From Phallusia fumigata (Eukaryota > Chordata > Ascidiacea > Phlebobranchia > Ascidiidae), in the NCBI GenBank assembly GCA_008931825.1, contig QXVZ01013397.1, forward strand, positions 1-39,139: 39,139 nucleotides of DNA, in the 5' to 3' direction. The notes beneath the pieces were generated by a model, which searched no databases, was not told where the DNA came from, and saw only the letters and a list, made by a program, of their open reading frames with translations. Position numbers and translations under genes: made by a program. Below are positions 1-10,070 of this stretch, one piece after another (position 1 is the first letter of the stretch; every line of letters begins with the position of its first letter).

Positions 1-66
1 TCGTTGCGTCTTAAGTACCAATTCGTAACAGTTTAATATAAAAATGATTTTGTTGGTTATCCACAG

Positions 67-2371
67 AGCGTCATATTATCCAAGGAAATTTTATCTTCAC
101 CAGCTGCAACAAAGGCAGGTGCCACGAAAGTATTGTTAGCAGGACCACCTTTCTCCGAGTTCTGGGCTCTGGCCTCTGATTTTCACCGTGGTCGTATCTA
201 CTACGCTGATTTTATGACGAACCACGTTGGGGTTTATTTTGTCAAGGTGCGTCGACTTTGTTTTCACGTGTGATTGCATCAGCTAGTTGTTTGTTTACCA
301 CCATGGGTTTTGTAGCATTTTGGTTGCGCCGTGATATGACAGCACGCATGGGAAGGGGCGTGCTCGCGACACACCCCCACATGTAGTATGACGTCAGCAC
401 GTGTTGGTTGTCAATGGTTTGGACGGAAATGGTTTTTATCGTTACTACAACTCGGCAGGCGCCCGAAATAAATGTAAAAATTGTTGAATCATGCTATTTC
501 ATCCAATCTGGCGTTTAGCGGTTATACGCCTGCAAATTTGCGCCTTAACATCCTTTACGTTCACCACAGTTCAAGAAGCATTCGTAACACTAATAACTTA
601 ACTGGTGTATTTTTTTATGTGATAAGTATTTAAAATGCAAAAACAGATTCGAACATTCTCAAACATACTTTGTTTGTTTTTTAGACTGGATTCCACCAAA
701 CGTTTTTCCAAGGTAAAAGCTATGGCATTGACGGGATTGCTGTGGATTGGGCTACAGGGAACGTTTACTGGACAGATACTGAAACGAAAGAAATTATTGT
801 TGTTGATGCCAACTTCCGCTTTCACAAACCGATCGCAACAATCAAAAGCAGAACACCAGCAAAAATCGCCATTGACTCATTGACAAGGTCCTTTATAGCT
901 ATTTAATTGGTATTGCTTCACGTTTTGCGACAGAACAATGCCTAAATTATATGTTTGTTAATTCTACAAAAATATTAAATACATGAAGGGTGATTATTAC
1001 AATTACTAGTCTGCGAACTAAGATGTATTTAGCAAAAAAACTGTTGAAATTACAATCATGCGTGGCTGTAAAGCTATGTATTGCATTATCGTGGTCAACA
1101 TTGTGGGCATTTTGCTTTCTACCTCAGGGAAAAAAGTTCAACAAAATAACACAATTTTTGTTCGTTATATTTCCGTATGTTGTGCTAGGTCTTTATTCTG
1201 GTCAGAGAGAGAGAGAAGGAAGTGTCGGTTGCTGAAAAGCGATTTAAGCGGTGAGCGTAGGGTCGTTCTGCATCAGTTCACGGACGTGATTGCGATTGAT
1301 GAGTTGTCAGTCGATGTTACAGAACGCAGGTACGGGTCACATCATTTATGAATATATTAACATTAAGTTGACCCTCGATAATATGTTAGGAGCTATAGTA
1401 TGCAAACAATGGGACCTTTGACCTGAACGTGCAGATACTAACTTCTGTCACAAGTTGTCTTGTTGTAACCACATGTTTTACACAAACGGGCCTAAAGGAC
1501 GTTTTTAAAACATGGCTAAACGTTTCGAAACCCGGAAGCAAAATTTTCAGACGGATTATAAATAGCTGGAAAAAAAGAGGTTTNTATAGATAATATGTTA
1601 GGAGCTATAGTATGCAAACAAGGGACCTTTGACCGGAACGTGCAGATACCAACTTCTGTCACAAGTTGTCTTGTTGTAACCACATGTTTTACACAAACGG
1701 GCCTAAAGGACATTTTTGAAACATGGCTGAACGTTTCGAAACCCGGAAGCAAAATTTTCGGGCGGATTATAAATAGCTGGAAAAAAAGAGGTTTTGCTCA
1801 CCGAAAACGAAAATGCTGGTCGAAAGTATTTCTCTCTCAACACAACAAAACCAGGGTTTTCATTATTACAGGCTGTACTGGACTGAGAGGCGTCGAAATG
1901 TGGTACCAAGATCCAGCCGAGTCCGTTACATAGAAATCGACAACCCAACAAAAATTTACAATCTTTATGAAGCAAACAACACTGTCCTGTCAGGAGTTGC
2001 TTCCTTGAAGGTTTACTTTGATTATTGCCTTGTTAAAAAATCGATAGTTTTCACTGATATACAACGATCGTTTCGTTTCTCAGATTAAGTGTTTGTGATC
2101 TTTTTCTGTTTGCTGCAAAAAATGAATAAAATTCAATGTTTCCTAGCCCTAATTTTTTTTAATTACCCTGAGATCAAACTTACCACTTTAATTTATATTA
2201 CGCAGGACTTACTTTATATCTGTGATCGAGTGAGCAAACAGTTTTTTGTGCTAAATAAAACAAGTAACGAAGTGTCCTTCATCTTCCAACACACTTTTAA
2301 AGAACCACCAAATTCTGTTGTGATCTATTCGGGCGAAGTTCAGCCTTACTCGAAAAGTCACTCCTTTTCAC
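67..2371 (+). other. First YWTD beta-propeller (exons 1-5 in window)
   Basis: Five exons each carry one YWTD-like strand signature: YYAD (exon 67-246), VYWTD (685-887), LFWSE (1189-1329), LYWTE (1872-2010) and LYICD (2206-2371). This spacing of about 45-60 residues per blade is typical of LDL-receptor class B repeats. A propeller needs six blades, so the missing blade is probably encoded upstream of the window. The blade in exon 1189-1329 contains a long Arg/Glu run from a gagaga-rich stretch, which may be a local expansion. Confidence 0.8.
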
Positions 2372-5300
2372 GTAAGCTAGTCCGCTGTACTGTGGCATGC
2401 AAAACATGTTAAATAATTAGCGTCCATAATATGTATTTGTGCATTCAAATTGAAAGTCAATATTTCTTTTTAACCATCTGTAGTGATGAAACTTTAACAC
2501 ATTTTACCCTAAAGTTTCTTGGGACAGAGGATTGCAATACGTCACCCTTGAATATGGATGCAAGCAACAATGAACCTTCTTTATTAAAATATTGTTTGAA
2601 AAGTTAACGAAATTTAGAAAATGGGTAAAATTTGTTCCGGCCAAAACCTATTAAGTTGAAGATACACTTGTTTGTTTGCAGATCCATGTACCTATGCAAG
2701 ATGTTCACATTTGTGTTTGCCAACTTTGACCGGGTTAAAATGTGCTTGTGACGTCGGTTACAAACTTGCCAACGACAGTTTCACATGTAGACTGGACATT
2801 GTTCGAGATGATTTTATGTTGCTTATTGATAACAAATTCCGCAAATTTTATCAGGTGATTGCCTGCGAGAGTTTACGAATAAAAAATTTTACGCGAAAGT
2901 TCTGAGTGAAATAAATTTTAACTTTATATAATTAGCTGACCGGCATTATTATCTAAAATTGCATAGGTTTATTTAATAGTTTTTGTCGACGTTTTGACGT
3001 AAACTTGATTCGTTTTATTCAGATAACGTCAGAAGGGCGGCGTTTTGATGATTACTGCCGTTTTATATTTCCAGGTATCGATAAAGAATCCTCATATATA
3101 TAGTGAAATACCTGTCAATATGATAGGAACTGCTTATGCTGTGACGTACGACCCAGTAGAAGGTAAAATTTATTGGGCTGACGCGTCGCGTTCTGTAATT
3201 TGGAGAGCATTTGTCAATGGAACAAATAAGGAAGTTTTTCTTAAGGCTGCAAGAGGTAAATCATTTTTGTAAGTTTGCCACATTTTTAAAAGATGTTAAG
3301 GTTTTTGGGTAACGGTCTTGATAAGGGTTTTGATAGTCGCATACATTTAAGGTAATTTAGAACTGTTTTTGAACAAACCAACTATAGAGGCAGCTTGCGG
3401 TTTTGTCAACATTAAATATTGTGGCAAAAACGCCACGCTACCTGCGTGAAAAAAACACCTGAGGCTTTATTATTTCTTTAATTTATCAGTTTTCTCCATT
3501 TCGTTGGATTCAATGTCGCGAAACTTGTACATAGCTGACGAAAAAATTGACGCAATCGTCGTTGCATCTTTGGAAATTCCCAAAAAGCGTAACACGATTC
3601 ATGTTCGTAATATTAATGCTGTATTTGAACTGTATGCAAGTCCACTGCTCGGGTAAGGCGGCAAGAACCAGATGAGTTACATTTTTAAACTCACAGATCG
3701 TTGTTACCCTAATTGTCTTCTTTAATATAGGAAGGTGTTTTGGACTGACTGGGGGCAGGTGGCTGATGGTAAGCAGATTGGTTTGGTTGAAATGATGAAC
3801 TTGGACGGATCGGAACGTAAGGTTGTAGCGAACAATACGTTTTCGCCACATGGAATTACAGCTGACCACACAAGTAAGTTTTGTGTGTATAATTTCCTGG
3901 CCATTCCTTGCTTTTATCATCCTAAATCGTTCACAATTTTTTATCATCTCAAATCGTTAACAAACTTTGGGGCTTGAACATACACGGGTTTACAAGCAAT
4001 TCTGTTGCAAGTTAACGCTGTAACATAGTGTTTTTGAAGCACTTGGTTTGAAAAAAAGATGGTTGTGGAGTTAGAAAAGTTTTTTGATCATTCGGTGAAA
4101 GTTTATCATATGCTCGGAAGCACCAACACAAGATTATGTGTAACGTTTTCCTAAAAAAGCAAAACAATTTCACTGTTTAGGTGGAATCGTGTATTGGACA
4201 GAATCACTGAGCGAAACAATCCGATGGTTCAACATTGTTACGGAAAAAAGTGGAAAATATAAATTGCAAAAAAATGGGGTTAGTAATTCTAAATCATTTA
4301 CAGCAGCGCAGATAGAAGGACTAAAATTTACATCATTCTTTCTTAAATAGACATTTAAAAATCTTGCGGGAATATCGCAGCACAACGATTACTTGTACTT
4401 TACCGACTACGAACAAGGAAGTGTTTACAGAGTTGCGAAAAGTGATGTTTTGGGTCAAACCAACAACCATGCGATTGAGCCATTTGGCCCAGCAATATTT
4501 TACAGCCTTTCTAATGTGATTGTGATCCCCAAAACCATCGCAGGTACTTTTATTTGCTGACCAACGAATAACCAAGTGGTTTTCAAACTTAAAAAAAACA
4601 TTCTTAACAATTACTGAACAATTACTCGAATTGACTACAAAACAACAAAGCTTTGTATGTTCCACATATCTTGGTACTTGTCACGTCACAAACTGCATTG
4701 TTCGGTATAGTACATGGGCACAATCAATGCTCTGCGACGGGGCTTGGCAACCTCTGTTGCCCTGGCGCGCGAGGCGATTATTCATGGCACGCCAAGTGAT
4801 TTACGAGTGCATATTTCAATACATTTTCCAATAAGAGTCAAGTTAAGCGCATCTTTTTTTTTTATCGTAAGGTGCAGTGCAACTGCAGCAACAAGCCACA
4901 GATTGCACATGAAAATCAACCCTTTATAGATTGTAAGGATTGGCCTATTAAACGCAGAAACATCAAGCAGTGACGTAAACAACATGGCACGCGATGCCAT
5001 TAACATTTTAACATAATTTACAAACTGGCACGCTGCGTTCAAAAGATTGCCGAACCCTGTTGCACTGTGTACATAAAACGTACGTTCAGAACATCGGCAC
5101 CAACAGAACTTTTCCAGGAGGGGACAAATATTAATACACAGATAATTTTATATTAATTAGATTTGTTGATTAAACACATATAACTAATAAAGTGCTTTTT
5201 CGGAATTCTAGCAGGGGGCAAGAGCCTCGCCCAACCATGCCGGCGCCCATGATTCAGAATATATTGCGCGATACAGTATCGTCTATAAGAGGAACTGTGT

Positions 5301-7689
5301 ACGTTACGCTGTACCCTGTATAGGGGATCGCGGACCAAACTAGCACACTAAGCAAACCACCGTATTAACCAAATTGCTAAATAAAACAATTTATTAACTT
5401 TGGATGTAAGAATCGGTGCAAATTGTTTTAAGGAACAACTAGCTGCACGAGAAACAGGGGAAACTGCCCAGAAATTTGTCTTCCTTCCAAAAACAATGCA
5501 GTAACATGTAAATGTTCTGATGGCTCACTCTATATGCCAAATAATCATACTTGTTCACTGGTTTCTGGATCAGGTACAATTTGGTAAAATCGCTTCCATA
5601 ATCAGAAACTGATGTTTTGTTTCAAATCATTTTTTAAATTACAGGTGATAAAACAAAACCTTCTTTCGGAAATACATGCCCCAAAACAACCATTGTCCCT
5701 GCAGACAAATGCACCAACACAGCGCTTTTTGATTTGGTGTTGCCAAACGCAACAGACAACTCCGGTGTCGTTTTTGTTAAAAGTCAGGTAAATTTATGTA
5801 TTTAATGCCTAACAAGGTTGACCTGGAGTTCCAAATCGTGTTTTAACATTGCAGTTATCATGTATGTATTCTTCTGACAAGCGATTTATAAAATATATTT
5901 TACTGTGTTCCAGAGACTTGGACTTCCGCCCTACAAGTTAGTTGTTGGAAACAATTATTTCCGGTATAAAGCTCAAGACCTTAGCGGCAACACGGCTTAT
6001 TGCACTTTCGTCGTCAGAGTTAGACGTTCGTCAAATTTTGTGTTGTTGAAATTATCTTGGCATCTTATGCATCACTCGATTTTTCTTCTCCGTAGGCGTT
6101 TACTGCACAGCTTTGCCATCTCTTACTGAAAGTGAAGTGTTAAGCACGCCATCTTGCGGAAGTATGTACGGCTCGGTTGTCAACGCAACTTGTCGCAAAA
6201 ACCATAGGGTGTCCGGTCAAGTGAGTACATGTGACCTTTCTGACATACTCACAATAGAATTATAGCCAGAATTACTTCAAATACCACTTAACTTGAAAAA
6301 AAATTAATAAAAATACAACTTTCGTGTCATTGTGACGAGCACCATGATACCATTACGGCAAAGAGAAAATGCTGACCAATTCCTAAAACTCACCCCTGTA
6401 TTTTTTCAATGTAAACATGTGAAATAACAACGGTAAGAAATGACGTCTTGGGTTTCTAAGAAATTCCTACTTCTCCTTTAAGTTTCTCTTATAAGTGTGC
6501 TTTTTGGGGCAATTTTTAAACACTTGTTTCGTATTTCAAATAGTCGTTAAATTGTTTACACTTATGTGCGCGGTTTGTTATATACCGCTGTAAACATACC
6601 AAGAAGTTTCCCCAATGCGTTTTTATTGCAGTATGTTTGTGGAGCTGACAACACCTGGTCCGCTGTTTTTTCCGATCCAAGCATTTGTCTTTCTCCCACG
6701 ACTACCCAAACCACGAGCACAACAACGACAAGTAGGTCTTTTCCCTTGTCCGCACAAGAGTTTGTTCACAAACTAACGAATTACTATCGACAACAGATAT
6801 CACCAAAGAATTTTTTACGTCAACTTCTCCAAAGATCAGTACGGAACCGCAAAGTACAACTAACAGTATGTCATACGTTTGCGTGTAGTTCTTGGTTAAC
6901 ATATTACGGTGACTGATGCTTTAAACATTTACGTATGCTAGGAGTTGCTGATATTGCAAAAACAAGTGTCGAAAATACTACCTATGCTGTCATGACCAAC
7001 GGTTTCACTGGAAATTCGACAACAATAAGAGGTAAGATAGCGCAGCTAAAAGTAGCAAACACAGCCTTAAACTTAATGGATTGACTATTTTAAATGCAGT
7101 AATTGCGAATTCTGACAAGCTCAAAGGATCTTCAGTAAAACCAACAACAAGTCTTCATGGGGGCATTATTGCTTTCATTGTTATATTTGTGATCGGCGTG
7201 ATCTTACTGGCAGCTTTTTTGTATCGAACGTAAGTTAAATAATATTTGAAAACTTCTATTGCAAAACAAACTAAAGGCTGAACAACTTTCATGTGGGCGG
7301 GACTTTAATCTGTCCCGACTTTATGTGTAAACACGCCAGAACACGCAACCAATGGAATTATTATTTGATTAGGATTGAAATAAATGATAAAGGTATTTTT
7401 TTTAGATTTTAAGGCTATGACTAATGATCTGTGCCTTACATTGACCATAAAACCTAATCGTATCTAACGTAATAAAATCTTTATTACCTAAGTTTCACCT
7501 AGCATTATTTATGACCTTTATCATATTTGTAAGTTTCCTATCAACAGGTACCGACACAAAAAACTGAGTGGGAAGATGGTGTTTTGGCGACAGAGCGAGG
7601 ACAGAGTTCAGCTAACAGCGGAACCTGCCAGCTCACATATTTATCAACTCGCTAATGATAATGTCGGACCAAACGATGTTCTTATGTAA
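67..7689 (+). CDS. LDLR class B / EGF / HYR / sushi single-pass membrane protein (5' partial)
   Basis: The 3' part of a multi-exon gene; upstream exons lie outside the window. Exons with GT-AG borders and one continuous frame: 67-246, 685-887, 1189-1329, 1872-2010, 2206-2371, 2682-2854, 3075-3255, 3490-3652, 3731-3873, 4181-4278, 4351-4543, 5433-5573, 5645-5787, 5914-6025, 6096-6220, 6632-6731, 6797-6865, 6942-7031, 7100-7229, 7548-7689. They sum to 2832 nt, or 943 codons plus TAA. Domains in order: YWTD propeller, EGF, second propeller, EGF, HYR, sushi, Thr/Ser stalk, TM helix, and a cytoplasmic tail of about 45 residues. By family knowledge it should be a cell-surface binding or endocytic receptor of the LRP/LDLR superfamily. 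The visible tail has no NPxY endocytosis motif. The ligand is unknown. The donor at 6025 (gttcgt) is weak but is the only one in phase. The domain calls are strong; I recognise no exact vertebrate orthologue. Confidence 0.85.
1374..1794. repeat. Direct duplication of about 211 bp joined at a single N
   Basis: The intron between exons 1189-1329 and 1872-2010 contains a block of about 207 bases (from about 1377 to 1583) repeated at about 1589-1794, with N at 1584 between them. The copies share the segment starting ataatatgttaggagc and differ by a few substitutions and a one-base indel (for example caatggg versus caaggg). The position of the N at the copy boundary suggests two alleles joined in assembly. 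Confidence 0.85.
2682..2854 (+). other. EGF-like module closing propeller 1
   Basis: The exon encodes the motif PCTYARCSHLCLPT followed by CACDVGYKL and a final Cys. This is the canonical six-cysteine EGF module that packs against YWTD propellers in LDLR and LRP proteins. The position, directly after the first propeller and before the second, matches the LRP pattern. Confidence 0.85.
3075..4543 (+). other. Second YWTD beta-propeller
   Basis: Five exons carry IYWAD (3075-3255), LYIAD (3490-3652), VFWTDWG (3731-3873), VYWTE (4181-4278) and LYFTD (4351-4543). The order and spacing repeat the first propeller, so the gene has a tandem propeller-EGF, propeller-EGF layout. The LYIAD copy is degenerate and its exon begins inside a weakly conserved stretch, but the reading phase fits on both sides (enters with G, leaves with GG). 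Confidence 0.82.
4544..5432. other. Intron of 889 bp with unexplained GC-rich patches
   Basis: This is the longest intron in the first gene. Around 4720-4800 and 5210-5340 the base composition becomes clearly more GC-rich than the surrounding AT-rich intron, with CpG-containing stretches such as ctggcgcgcgaggcg and gatcgcggacc. A short stem (ggcaac, 4-nt loop, gttgcc) lies near 4747-4762. This could be an old inserted repeat, but I found no terminal repeats, tRNA-like box or open reading frame. Confidence 0.4.
5433..7229 (+). other. EGF, HYR, sushi, stalk and TM segment
   Basis: 5433-5573 encodes a second six-Cys EGF module. 5645-5787 with 5914-6025 encodes an HYR domain: the first half has two Cys and the signature ATDNSG, the second half has YKAQDLSGN followed by a Cys. 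6096-6220 with 6632-6731 encodes a sushi/CCP module with YCTALPS, SCGSMYGS, ATC, and then YVCGADNTWS ending in Cys. The end of that exon and exons 6797-6865 and 6942-7031 encode a Thr/Ser-rich stalk, probably O-glycosylated. 7100-7229 encodes a hydrophobic helix of about 22 residues ending in LYR, a clear stop-transfer segment. Confidence 0.82.
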
Positions 7690-8143
7690 CTGAATATTTA
7701 ACTTTAAGAATAGCTTTTATTTTGGCAAAAAATTATCTGCATTATACAGACGTACTCTTTGTAATTCTTTGTAATTTCAAAGGCAACGAATCACTCAATA
7801 CGAGGGCACAACTCCCAACACGTTTGGTCAGTTTATTCTAAGTTATCCGGACACAAGGTTAAAGTGCGTAAACCAGAGTTGTTATAATGAGTAATGACGT
7901 TAAATGAGATTTTACAATTTTTTTCCCGTGTTGCAATTTACTAATACTTTATTAAAGTACATTTAGCATACAGCATGTAGTATGGGTTTTAAAGTATTAT
8001 TTATTGTTAGAGTTAGGCTAAATGACCAATTTGACCAAGTTTATGTTTCGTGTGATTATTTTGGTGTTCTATGTATAATAAACCTGTGGCATGTGAAATT
8101 ACATTGCTTCCACTCAGAAGATTTAGGTGCTTTCTGGTTAGAC
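7690..8143 (+). other. 3' UTR and flank, with a poly(A) signal at 8077-8082
   Basis: There is no coding potential. A canonical AATAAA at 8077-8082 lies about 390 bases past the stop codon of the receptor gene, followed by a short GT-rich stretch (cctgtggcatgtg). It is the best poly(A) signal candidate for the transcript. Confirmation would need 3'-end reads. Confidence 0.45.
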
Positions 8144-8920
8144 CAGTGGTTTTCAACCTGTTGTACGCTTACCACTAGTGTTACGCGAATGTGTGCCAGG
8201 TAGTACGCGAGAACTGTTTTTTATTCTCAAAAAAATCTTTTCATACATTTTGTCTTTAGTTATCAGGTTCTGTTTAATTTCTGTGTACTTATCCGTACCT
8301 GTACTGTCGTTGCCAATTTGGTCTGATTAGATTAGTATAAGATCAGTCAGGTTAATTTTGGTACTTGGTGACTGATGACAGAACAGCACCCCAAGTGGAA
8401 CGCGATGAAAAAAGTTAACCAACTGGGCTGGGGTATGTAAAAAGTGCCAGTACGCAGGTGTTTCATGATAATAATATCTGGCTGAAAAAATGCTTCATTT
8501 CAATCACTCCTTGTGTGACACTTGGCTATTGCGTTAAAGCAGGCCTGCACAAATGAAAACAGAACACAGGCACAACAGAAAGAATGTTTTTTGCTCTCGA
8601 AGTGTCACATACAAAAGGAAACCGTCTCCCGGGGTAACCTACTGCACTTATTTAAAATAGAAGCAATAAACCAAAAATATTTAAACCCGCAGGCCATACG
8701 TTTTGTGGACCTGTCTACTAAGAGAACACAACAAATTTGGCGGCCGACACCTAAACGACATTGCATGCTGTGTTCGAGCTCGATGCATTCCGTTGCACAG
8801 CAATTGCAGGTGCGGTGGGTTAACATTGAAACAAAAAAAAAACATTGATTACAAACAATTTCTGTGGAAAAGGCTGTTGGATCATAGTGTGCTGTGGTTG
8901 AATTATGGTGGGTCAATCGC
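8144..8920. mobile_element. Decayed hAT-like transposon remnant (candidate)
   Basis: It starts with cagtggttttcaacctg at 8144-8160, which resembles the common hAT/Charlie terminus CAGTGGTTCTCAA, followed by gtacgc-rich text with repeated acgcg motifs. Farther along (8690-8820) there is ggcctgcggg-like text on the minus strand that also recalls hAT elements. I could not find the opposite terminal repeat or a target-site duplication, so the boundary at the right is a guess. Confidence 0.3.
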
Positions 8921-9243
8921 ACCATGGCATACCTTAATTGTTACCTTGTTACAATGATCGACTTGTAGTTATTAAATTGATTACGTAATTACATCAACAT
9001 AAAATGGCCTTTTCAGCTTCAATCAACGTTGTGCCGACCTTTTGTGCGTGTCATATTTAAACGTTTTGTTACGATAATACTTGTGAGTAAAATGTGTGTA
9101 CAAAGGAAAAATAGAGAACACGGCCAACAAAAGATAGTACATCACAAACGAAAACGAAAACGCGCAATGGCAACACATTCCAACTACCAGACAATGCGCA
9201 ACAAAAGTCGTGAATTAGTCAGACATTCTCAAACACGGCTGTC

Positions 9244-9626
9244 TCGGGTTGCCAACCGTCCTTTATTTCAAAGGACAGTCCTTTATTCAGCTCTATTTGT
9301 CCTTGTCCTTTATTGAGATTTGAAATACCACTGTTTGTCCTTTATTTTAAAGTCGTTTTGACTTGTGGTTAAATTTCTGAACTGAGACTCGAAGGACGGA
9401 AACAAATTTAGCGTAATATACAATAATGTAGTGATGAGGCCCATCACAAAATCGAGCCCTAATTTGTTATTCAAGAAATCTATGAGAGAAAACTTGTAAT
9501 AGTAGTGCCAAAATTTTATGTCATTATTAGATCGAAATATTAATTAAAAGTGTGTCTTCGAGACGTGATAAAATGTCAATTAAGTTTTTGTGTCCTTTAT
9601 TGTAGCTTAGCAGAGTTGGCAACCCT
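9244..9626. mobile_element. Complete 383-bp MITE (hAT-like) with TIR and TSD
   Basis: The left end has gggttgccaac at 9246-9256 and the right end has its reverse complement gttggcaaccc at 9615-9625. The element is bracketed by a perfect 9-bp direct repeat acggctgtc at 9235-9243 and 9627-9635, the expected target-site duplication. Inside are five direct copies of gtcctttatt (9258, 9278, 9305, 9337, 9592), four of them near the left end, like subterminal transposase-binding repeats. There is no transposase ORF, so it is non-autonomous. A TSD of about 8-9 bp favours the hAT superfamily. Confidence 0.85.
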
Positions 9627-10070
9627 ACGGCTGTCCGTTTTGTTTGAAAACGCTAACAAACTCAATCAAGCGTGTAGCGGAGAATAATGACCAATAAGGG
9701 GATTCCCGAAGTACGAAACCTAGTTCTCCTATTTTTGCTTTGAAAGATCCTCCGAACGAATACAAGTTTTGTTCGCGGACAAAAAAGTGATTACGCTGTG
9801 AGCTATTGAAGTCCCCAGGGCTGAAAAAATAACCTTAGATAAGACAAATTTTTATTGTTATATGTACCCCTTTATCAATAAAGTCCCGAAAATTTGAGGT
9901 ACTGCCAAGTTTAATCTTATTGGTTCCTCTTTGCTGTTTGGCCTAGACTCGAGTCTCATTGTCTTGACTTGGTGAATCAGCTGTTTTTTTTCCTTTTCTG
10001 AGTGGGTTTTACAAACCCAAAGGTGGGTTCTATAAAAGAACCGCACTGTTTGGATCTGAAGGTGGATAAA
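9627..10070. other. Intergenic stretch upstream of the PARP-like gene
   Basis: There is no coding signal apart from unsupported ORFs. The proximal 80 bases contain the promoter-like features described separately. The more distal part (9636-9980) shows nothing I can name. Confidence 0.5.
9989..10042 (+). promoter_or_regulatory. Candidate core promoter with ISRE-like site, palindromes and TATA box
   Basis: A TATA box (tataaaag) occupies 10031-10038, 33 to 40 bases before the ATG at 10071. It is framed by an inverted repeat, ggttct at 10026-10031 and agaacc at 10037-10042. A second inverted repeat, gggttt/aaaccc, lies at 10004-10009 and 10013-10018. At 9989-9998 tttccttttc reads on the minus strand as GAAAAGGAAA, matching the IRF consensus GAAANNGAAA. 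Each element alone could occur by chance in AT-rich DNA, and the very short implied 5' UTR needs mapping. Confidence 0.4.
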
